Source: JAUWOY01 sp034431315 (GTDB lineage Bacteria; Chloroflexota; Anaerolineae; VGOG01). From it: DNA of 64,000 nucleotides. A program made the translations under genes and the position numbers. The stretch is from positions 1 to 64,000 of the forward strand of contig DAOUDK010000085.1 in the NCBI GenBank assembly GCA_034431315.1, written 5' to 3'. Positions 1 to 8,200 of the stretch are shown piece after piece. Within the stretch, counting starts at the first letter, position 1; the number at the start of each line of letters is the position of its first letter. The notes under the pieces were generated by a model that saw only the letters and a program-made list of their open reading frames with translations, did no database searches and was not told where the DNA came from.

Positions 1-1
1 C

Positions 2-424
2 CCCAACATTGGCCTGGATGCTCAGGTCGTTCCCGTGGGGTGGACGGTCACGGATGAAGGCGCCGCCTGGGATTCAGCCGATCATGCCGCCGGCTGGCAC
101 CAGGGCTCCGCCCACCCTGGTCACATCGGCAATACCGTCCTCTCAGGACACCACAACATCAAGGGCAAGGTCTTTCGCTACTTGATTGACCTCCAACCCG
201 ACGACGAGGTGTTCCTCTACGTGGGAGACATGGCTTATCACTACGTCGTAACGGAGAAGCACCTTTTTGAGGAAAAGGGCAAGCCCGAAGCAGTGCGCCG
301 CGCCAATGCCCAATGGATCGCCCCCAGCGACGACGAGCGGCTCACTCTGGTCACCTGTTGGCCCTACACCTCCAACACCCATCGGCTGATCATCGTGGCC
401 AAAAGATTAGAGATTAGAAATTAG
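2..424 (+). CDS. Sortase family protein, 3' part (5' end outside window)
   Basis: The frame is open from the left edge, so this is the C-terminal ~140 residues of a longer gene; the GTG at 35 is internal. It reads as a sortase transpeptidase, which attaches proteins to the cell surface. Visible signatures are the catalytic-His segment LSGHHN, the catalytic-Cys strand LVTCWP and the following Arg in HRLIIVA, the expected His/Cys/Arg triad. Sortases of this kind are extracytoplasmic and anchored by an N-terminal membrane segment, which would lie outside the window. The last residues (KRLEIRN) and the TAG stop are encoded by the heptamer array that begins at 405, so the natural C-terminus probably ended at about IIVAK. 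The DUF6391 gene follows after 59 bp. Confidence 0.88.
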   Translation, partial: PNIGLDAQVVPVGWTVTDEGAAWDSADHAAGWHQGSAHPGHIGNTVLSGHHNIKGKVFRYLIDLQPDDEVFLYVGDMAYHYVVTEKHLFEEKGKPEAVRRANAQWIAPSDDERLTLVTCWPYTSNTHRLIIVAKRLEIRN

Positions 425-468
425 AGATTGGAGATTGGAACCCAATATCCAATCTCTAATATCCAATA
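405..468. repeat. Heptamer array 1 (GATTAGA / GAGATTGG type)
   Basis: Imperfect ~7 bp repeats (gattaga, gattgga) are followed by a complementary arm (ccaatat, ccaatct). The two arms could pair as a hairpin. The array covers the sortase stop codon and most of the spacer before the next ribosome binding site. Confidence 0.75.
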
Positions 469-483
469 ACGAAGGAGACTTTG

Positions 484-987
484 ATGAACATCTTAGAAAT
501 ACCCCTCATCGCCAGAATCCGTCGCAACCACGCCCTGGAACACGCCACCATTCACGTTCTGACCGAGCACGAACCTCGACGGCGTTTGATGGGGCGCACT
601 ACAGACCACGGCTTTTATCTGTTTGGAGAGGTGGGGACAGAGGAGGTAGCCGCCGCTGTCTCCGAGGCCCTCGACCGCCTGCAGGGAGGTGAGTACTCCC
701 TGGCTGTTCATCCCCGCTGTGGCACCAATTTAGCCACTGCTGGGGTGCTGGCCGGCCTCTCTTCTTTCGTAGTGATGTCGTCGGGTCGCTCCAAATCGCG
801 CCTGGCCAGGCTGCCTCAGATCATCCTGGCTGCCACCATGGCCGTGATGGCGGCCCAGCCCCTGGGCCTGGCTTTGCAGAAGCACGTTACCACTCTGCCA
901 GAGGTAGAGGGAGTGACCATTGAGGGGATCACGCGCCAGCGTAGTGGCCAAGTCATCGTCCACCACGTAAGATTAAAATCCCAATGA
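484..987 (+). CDS. DUF6391-like membrane-associated protein
   Basis: Protein of 167 aa of unknown function. Residues 1-75 contain the motif RNHALEHATIHVL, then a GF-YLFGEV strand and the segment LAVHPRCGTNLA, which I associate with the DUF6391 family of Chloroflexota and Cyanobacteria. A hydrophobic stretch around residues 80-120 (LATAGVLAGLSSFVVM, then LPQIILAATMAVMAAQPLGL) suggests two membrane segments. The C-terminal ~45 residues resemble a soluble tail. I chose ATG 484 over TTG 481 because GGAG at 474-477 is 6 bp upstream of it. The last residues (RLKSQ) and the TGA come from heptamer array 2. Family assignment is from memory of the motif and moderately sure; no function is proposed. Confidence 0.7.
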   Translation: MNILEIPLIARIRRNHALEHATIHVLTEHEPRRRLMGRTTDHGFYLFGEVGTEEVAAAVSEALDRLQGGEYSLAVHPRCGTNLATAGVLAGLSSFVVMSSGRSKSRLARLPQIILAATMAVMAAQPLGLALQKHVTTLPEVEGVTIEGITRQRSGQVIVHHVRLKSQ

Positions 988-1036
988 CCAATGACCAAAT
1001 CCCAATTTCCCATTGGTCATTGGTTCATTGGTCATT
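978..1036. repeat. Heptamer array 2 (CCAATGA / TCATTGG type)
   Basis: A left arm with (c)caatgac repeats and a right arm with cattggt repeats are reverse complements and would form a long imperfect hairpin. The array overlaps the stop codon of the upstream gene and ends just before the holA ribosome binding site. Confidence 0.8.
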
Positions 1037-1049
1037 CCCCGGAGGGGTC

Positions 1050-2051
1050 ATGTTTTATCTGTTTCACGGTGAGGACGAGTTCTCTCGCTCCGAGACCCTG
1101 GCTGACTTCAAGAAAAAGATGGGCGACCCCGGCCTGGCCGAGTTGAACATCACCGTCTTCGATGGCAGCAAGGTCACTTTAGGCGAGCTTCAACACGCCT
1201 GCGATTCTGTCCCCTTCATGGCCGAACGGCGCCTGGTCATCGTGGAGGGGCTCCTCACCCGCCTCGAATCCAGGGGAAAAAAGAGGTCGCTGCCCGCCTG
1301 GCAAAAGGAGTATTCGGAGAAGCTGACCCAATACTTAAAGCACCTGCCTGAGACCACGCGCCTGGTCTTCGTCGAGGACAAGTTCATCAAGAAAAGCAAT
1401 TCTGTTCACCGGTTAGCCCTGGCCGACGAGCGCGGGCACGTCAAGGAGTTCAAGCCTCCCAAGAGAAGGGGGCTGAACCGTTGGATCGAGCAGCGGGTGA
1501 AGAAGAAGGGAGCGCAGATCAACGCCGCAGCCGTCGAAACGCTGGCCGCCTTCGTGGGCAACGACTTGCGGCTGCTGGATCAGGAGATCGAAAAGCTCAC
1601 CATCTATGTGGACGGGGCGCATCCCATCAACGAGGACGACGTTCGCCTGCTAGTCAGCTACGTGCAGGAGGCCAACGTCTTCGAGATGGTGGATGCTTTG
1701 GGCCAGCGCGATGGTCAGCGGGCGGCCAAACTGCTGCACCAGTTGCTAGACGATGGTGAGCACCCCCTGGCGCTGCTGGGCATGATCGTCCGCCAGTTCA
1801 GGATCATGATCCAGGTCAAAGAGCTGAGCGCGCGGGGGCTAAGACAGCAGGACATCGCCGCCCGGCTGAAGCTGCATCCCTTCGTGGTCAAGAAAACGAT
1901 GCGCCAGGCGATGAACTTCTCCATGGAGCAGTTGGAGACCATCTATCGGAAGCTGCTGGAAACCGACGTGGCCATCAAGACGGGCCAGATGGACGACGTG
2001 TTGGCCCTGGACATGCTGGTAGTGGGGTTGAGCAGAGAGCGAGGGTCGTAA
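1050..2051 (+). CDS. holA: DNA polymerase III subunit delta
   Basis: 333 aa, the usual length for HolA, the clamp-loader subunit that opens the beta sliding clamp. The N-terminus MFYLFHGEDEF is the typical start, followed by the degenerate AAA+ fold (VPFMAERRLVIVEG, residues ~65-78; TRLVFVED near 108). The helical clamp-loader collar forms the C-terminal third. ATG 1050 is preceded by GGAGGGG at 1041-1047. The frame stays open upstream to 984, but that extension is heptamer array 2 and has no HolA similarity, so I excluded it. A strong terminator follows at 2155. Confidence 0.93.
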   Translation: MFYLFHGEDEFSRSETLADFKKKMGDPGLAELNITVFDGSKVTLGELQHACDSVPFMAERRLVIVEGLLTRLESRGKKRSLPAWQKEYSEKLTQYLKHLPETTRLVFVEDKFIKKSNSVHRLALADERGHVKEFKPPKRRGLNRWIEQRVKKKGAQINAAAVETLAAFVGNDLRLLDQEIEKLTIYVDGAHPINEDDVRLLVSYVQEANVFEMVDALGQRDGQRAAKLLHQLLDDGEHPLALLGMIVRQFRIMIQVKELSARGLRQQDIAARLKLHPFVVKKTMRQAMNFSMEQLETIYRKLLETDVAIKTGQMDDVLALDMLVVGLSRERGS

Positions 2052-2079
2052 GCCAGCGCGGCGCTGAACCACCGCTTCC

Positions 2080-2140
2080 ACCCCCACCCCAACCCCCTTC
2101 GGCCTCGCTCAGGACAGGCTCCCCCTGGCAGGGGGAGGGT
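2080..2140. repeat. Composite GC-rich palindromic repeat
   Basis: The spacer after holA holds a run of C-tracts, then a gcctcgctcaggacaggctc segment related to the CCTGAGC family seen elsewhere in the window. It ends with the hairpin ccccctggcaggggg. It is an intergenic counterpart of the elements found inside uvrA, miaB, glgA and other genes. Confidence 0.6.
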
Positions 2141-2154
2141 GCAACGACGAAAAG

Positions 2155-2194
2155 AAAAGAAGCCATCGAGACTTAGGTCTCGATGGCTTCTTTT
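2155..2194. terminator. Bidirectional intrinsic terminator
   Basis: A perfect 18-bp stem (A4 plus gaagccatcgagac, loop ttag, exact complement, T4) lies between the convergent holA (+) and the giant secreted-protein gene (-). U-tracts are present on both strands, so it can serve both genes. Confidence 0.93.
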
Positions 2195-2223
2195 GTATTG
2201 CCAACAACGGCAACTGTCAGTAG

Positions 2224-5200
2224 CTACGGAGTTTCAGTGGCCCTCTCTTGATCGTCAATCAAGGCATCAATCGGGTTTGCCACCGATGTGTTCTGCTCCT
2301 TCGTCCAGTCAATGACCGGCTGCCGCCACTGGATGGCCGTGTTGTAAGCGTCGGGGTCCTGCTCTCCGAACAGGAAGCCGTCGCCGCCATCGTACATGAA
2401 GTCGTTGACCAGGACGTGGTAAGTCGCGTTCATGTCCAACGGCGAGCCGTCGGCAAGAAGCGTTACCGTATCCACGACCGTCTGGCCATCCTCTTCATGG
2501 TACGTATAGGTGAAGCCGCCCACAGCCGCGTGGCGGATCTCCAGGTTCTCCACCAGTTGGGCGCCGGTGATGGCACAGTCCACGATGACGTTGTCGAAGG
2601 GGAGCACACCCACTATGTCGCCCATAGTGATGTCCCCGGCGTCAATGTCAGCCCGGAACCCACCCGTGTTAGTCATAGCGAAGTCACCCGCAGGATAGGC
2701 CCAGAGCCAGGAATCCGTCACGTAGTTACGTTGCTCCCAGGATCCTCTGTCTATCCCGTCTTCTGTGTAGCCGATGACCTCACCCAGGGCCGCATCTTCC
2801 TCCGCCTGCCAGAAGTCCACGATGGTCTGGACAGTGGCATCCGGCGTCACGGGGTTGCCATCGTCAGTCACGTACTCGTTGCGGACCAGCGACTGGGTGA
2901 AGTCAACCACGTCATGGGTTGTCGGATCCAAGAAGAGGACCGTCTTGGCGTAGGTCTGCATGTTATCGCCACCACCTATGATGGGGATACCGTTAGTGTT
3001 GCGGGTACCCAGCTCATGGGAGTGACCGCCTTCCATCAGGTCTATGCCCAGATCGCCGACGTTCGCAGCCAGATCGGCCAGTCCACCCAGGCTGACGTGG
3101 GCCACCACGATGATCACCTCAGCCCCCTCGGCCGTCATGTTCGGAACCTCGCGACGCAGGGCTGCCTCGTAGTCACCGAAGTCAAGGTCGCTGATGTTCT
3201 TGGGATGGGTGCTCGTGGGAGTCCCCACAGAGGTCAACCCGACGAGCCCCACCTTTACGCCGCCGACGTCCTTGACGATGTACGGAGTCACGAAGTCGGC
3301 CAGATCAGTGGTTCCCGAGTAGTAGATGTTGGCCGAGAGGAAGGGGTAGTCTGCCTCGGCGATCCGCTCGTTCAGGACGTCACGGCCGAAGTCGAACTCG
3401 TGGTTGCCGATGACGGATACGTCGTATCCCATGGCGTTCATCACTTCCACCATCGGCTCTCCCTCGAACCAGGTAGTGATAGACGGGCCCGTCCAGTTAT
3501 CGCCGCCGCTGGTCAGCAAGTAACCATCAGCGCCCAGGGAGTACCCCTCGATTTCCGTGTACCTGGCCATCAGGTTGGCCGCCCCACCCTCGGTGTAGGG
3601 CGATCCGTAGGCCGAAAAGGTCTGCAACCAACCGTGCTCGTCGTTGGTGTGCAAGACGACCAGTGGCTCCAGGTTTACGAACTGTAGCCGGCCTTCGATC
3701 GTCGGTGAGATGGTGCCCATAGCCGTTAAGTAGTCAATCACCGAATCGCGCACGTAGTACTGAGTGTCGGCGGTGATCTGGTCTAGCGGCCACAGGGTCT
3801 CACCATCATCGCTGAAGTTGCACGAGCCAGCCGCCAGGTAGTTGACGGTGCCTACGTAGTACTTGGTGTTCGCATCGGCGAAGTCAATCTCCGTGCCGTC
3901 GACGACCAGCGATACCACGTTGTTGCCATCGGGCAGGTCGGGAGATGTATCATTGTACGTTATCACCCCACCCTCGTTGATGTCCAACATACACGTGGTG
4001 TAGTGCGAGTAGCCGCCGTATGGAGGATCAGCGTCGGCCTGGTACTCGTAGTACCACCAGTTGCGGTACGCGCGCTCCAGGACGGCCTTGAGCTGCGGGC
4101 CGTTCATCTCCATCACCACCAGCGAGTTCTCGTACGGCATCAAGGTGTACATGTCGTCTATGGTCAGCGTGACGGGATTCTCTGCCGTGGCATCATCAGC
4201 CACCTTCTTGTTGCTCATGGCGCCAGACAGGTGGAAGTCCACGGCGATGCCGTTGGCGGTCAGCTCCCACACCGCAGCATCGGTCTGCACATTGGCGCCG
4301 GTGGTCTCCTCGGTGTAGGCCTCCAGCGCGTCTATCGGGGCGGTGGTTTGGCCGATCTCGGTGCTAGTGTAGGTCTCTAACTCAGCCTCGAACGGAATCA
4401 GATAGGCTTCCAGGGCCGCATCCACACTCATGTCCCCCGCCGGGATCAGGTGCCCCTCTCGCGTCACGACATCATAACCGCCGTTCCCGTCGCTGACCAG
4501 GCCGATGTCGATCTTCCCCAGGTATTGCGCATACCTGTACGCATGGCCGATCAACGTCCCCTCCGGATTCACTTCGGAGGTGACCATGACCGCCGTGTCT
4601 AACCTGGTGTGGCTGTGCCCGCCCACGATCACGTCGATCCCTGGCACCTGCTTGGCTATCTCCTCATCGCAGTCGATGTCCCCACGATAGGGCCGATACC
4701 CAATGTGGGTCAGAGCGATCAGCAGGTCCGGGTCCTCGTCCGTCTGGATCTGTGGCACCAGCGTCGCCGCCGTAGCCGTTGCTTCATAGAAGCTCAGGCC
4801 TTCGCGGTTCGTCGGCAGCTCGTAGCTCGGCACTCGCGGATTGGTCAGGCCGAGGATGGCCACATCCACTCCCCCCACGGTCACCGTGATGTAGTCCTGC
4901 ACGTTGTCGGTGATGAAGCCGTAGGCGCCGTCATCCTCCACGTTGGCCCCCAGTATCGGGAAGTCCACCTGTCCCAACATCGTGGCGAAGGTCGTAGGCC
5001 CGAAGTTGAACTCGTGGTTGCCCAGGGTCATGGCGTCGTACTCCAGCATGTTCAGTCCGCCCGCGATGGGGTTGGTGGCAGCGTTCCGGAAGTACTGGGC
5101 GAAGGCGTTCCCCTGGAAAGTGTCACCCGCATCGAGCAGCAGGGTGTTGGGGTTCTTGGCCCGCTCCGCTGCGATCTGCGACGACAGGTAGGTCAGGCCT

Positions 5201-8200
5201 TCGGGGGTACCGTAGTAATCGGTGGTAGGCCAGACACCGTGGGTGTCGCTGGTGTGCAAGATGGTGATCAACTGGTCCAGCTTGACGATGCGCCCCTCGA
5301 CCTCGTGGTCAATGGGCCCCACGTTGGTGTTGTACCACTGGATGTAGTCGTTGGCCCCTTCCTGCATGTCGTAATAGGTGTTCAGGCGATTTGTCCCGTC
5401 GGCGAAGGTCACCCAACCGTCCTGGCCGCCAGCCAGGAAGTCGTTGGTCACTACCCGATAGGTCGCCTCAGGATTCAGCGGCTCTCCATCTACCGTCGCG
5501 CCATACGCGCCCCAGTTGGTGGGTGTGTCGCAGCCGCAGTCGTTGTACCAGTACCACTGGGCCCCAGAGGTCTGCATGATGCCCTTGTACAGGTTGGCCG
5601 ACTGATCCATAAGCGTCTGGATCTGCGCCCCCGTCAGGTCCATCAGGTACAAGGTGTTGCCGAAGGGCAAGACGGTGAAGGTGTCGCCCCAGGTGAGGGT
5701 GAAGGGCAGCGTAGCCCCAAGCGGAACCTCGAGGTCAGCCCGCAGGCCACCGGGGTTGGTGAAGGCGATGTCCACTGAGCCATTGACCTCACCGTCGTCG
5801 TACTGGTCGGCCTTCCACAGCATGCTGTCGGTCACCAGGTTGCCCATGTTGGACTCGGCGTTGTAGTCCCGCACCAGACTGATGTTGGTGTAGCCCACCA
5901 GTTGCTCGATGACGGGCGCCACCTGGTCGGCCCAGTATTGCACCCGGTCTTCGACGTCCGGATCCGGCGTGAGGCTGTTGTTGATGGTGATCAGTTCGTA
6001 CTCAGCGACCGTGAGCTTCTTGGTCACAGGATCAACGCTCACGTCGGCCCGACCCAGGTAGCGACCAGAGTAGCCAGCCCCAACGATGGCCGTGTTGCCC
6101 ACCATCACCGGATCGTACAGCGTCTGGTGCTGGTGGCCGGCGATCATCAGGTCCACCGGCTTGCCGGCATCAATCAGCTCCTGAGCCACAGTCTGGAGGC
6201 CCTTGAACCCTCCGCTGTCGCCGGTGCCCATGTGAGCCAGGACGATCAGCGCATCGGCCTGCGCCATGACCTCGTCGTAGTAGTGAAGCACGGTCTCGGT
6301 CAGGTCCTTGAACACCAGCCCCTCTGTGGTACCCTTGAGGGTGACCAGCGGGGTCTCGTCGGTGGTCAGACCGATGACGCCCAGGTCCACCCCACCCTTG
6401 CTCAGGATGACGTAGGGATCGGCCCAGGTGGGCTGCGTCCAGTCGGTGCCAGAGATCACGATGTTGGCGCTGACCCAGGGGAAGTCGGACTGCGTTGTGC
6501 GTGTCTGCAGCAGGTCCTGCCCCTTATCGAACTCGTGGTTGCCGTAGGCGGCCACGTCGTACTCCAGCATGTTGTAGATGTCAATGGCGCTCTCGCCCAG
6601 CAGCAACTGGGAGATGGGCGCCGCACCCAGGTAGACGTCGCCAGCATCCAGCAGGAATACGTTATCCTCCCCGACCTCATCCCTGATGTCGTCCAGCACA
6701 CCAGCCATGTAGGCCGAGCCACCACGACCTTTGTAGTCGGTCTCCAGGTTGCCGTGGAAGTCGTTGGTGTGCAGGATGGCGATCGTCGGCGGCCTGTAGC
6801 TCTTGAAGATCATCGGCAGGAAGATCCTGGCTGTGACGTTTACGGTGTCGGCCTCCTCGAATTGGAGCAACTCCCCTTGCTCGAAGAAGCTGGCCGCCAT
6901 GTCAATGTCGCCGCCCCCGACCGTCACCTCGACGGAGAAGCCGAACTCACCTCCCATGCCAGTGCCCAGGTGCTTGGTCCAGACGATGGAGCAAACATCA
7001 GCAGCGTCGTTGGAAGCCAGTTCCTTAAGAGCTCCCCACTCGCCAGAGGCGTACAGCTCGGCCAGTTCTTCGGGCGAGAACTTGCAGGGCATAGGCATCG
7101 CGCCACCGAACGCGCTCTTGGTCACATATTCGACCTTGTCGGTAAGGGGCATGACGGTCAGAGCGTCCATCTTGGTGCCGATGTTTTGCTCGATGGTGGC
7201 GGTGTAGGTTAGCTCATCACCCTGCTCAGCAGCAGTGATATCCACATCGAAGGAAGCATCTAGCTCCTTCCTGCTGTTCCAGATGCGAACCGTGGCCCAG
7301 GTGTGATCCTCTGCCTCCTCGATCAACTCCACGTGCCAGCCGTACTGCACGTCGTCGTCGCCGGGGTTGCCAGAGCCGGCTTCGTCCCAACCCCACCACC
7401 CGTACCAGCCATCGCCCCGGTATATTATGTTGTAGCCCGGGTAGTCAGGGCCGGCCTTCAGGCTATAGGCGCCCAGGGCGGGTATAGCCGCGCTGGCATC
7501 CCAGCTTACGGTGCACCAGTATGTGCCATCGCCCTCGTCGGCCACACCGGGGTAGTAGCCCATAGAGTCGTGGAAGCCACTCACGGCTGGTCGGCCTGGG
7601 TAACTATGCTCCTGTGCATCCGACCGATAGGGGTCGGTATGCGTGAAGGGAATCGTGTCCTGTAGAGTGAACGGCGCGTCGCGGATCTGCCCACGGCTGG
7701 TCAGGTTGGTATGCTCAAGGCCCAGCCAGGATGGTTCTACGTCGGGATCTCGATAGGGCTCGGGATGCGCGTCCACCACCAGCATGCGGCCCTTGGGACC
7801 GAAGCCGTAGCCGTCCTCGAGATAGCCGTAGATCTCGTTATCGGTGTAGAAGTTGTTGTTGTACCACACCAGCAGCCCGGTGTTGGCCGGACCGAAGCGC
7901 CAGCGCTCGTCGCCCAGCGCGCTGTCGTAGCCACCGTTGTCGTTCACGTTGCGCCACTGGACGTAGAAGTTGTGGGTGAAGGCCATCGTGCCGTCGCTGC
8001 GCTGCCAGGGATCATCGTAGTCCCACTTGGCGTCGCCGCTCTCGGCATCGTCCTCGAAGAGGACGGTGCTGTCCGCCGTGACTGCCACGTTGTCCACGAA
8101 GGCGCCGGTGTAGGTGCTAGCCCAGTCGGTCATGAACCAGAAGCGCAGGTAGATGCTCTGGCCGGCGTAGGCGATCAGGTCGAACTCCTGCACTTCAGGA

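Noticed and set aside
984..1049. N-terminal extension of holA
   Set aside because: It is encoded by a heptamer array, and ATG 1050 has a good ribosome binding site and the canonical HolA start.
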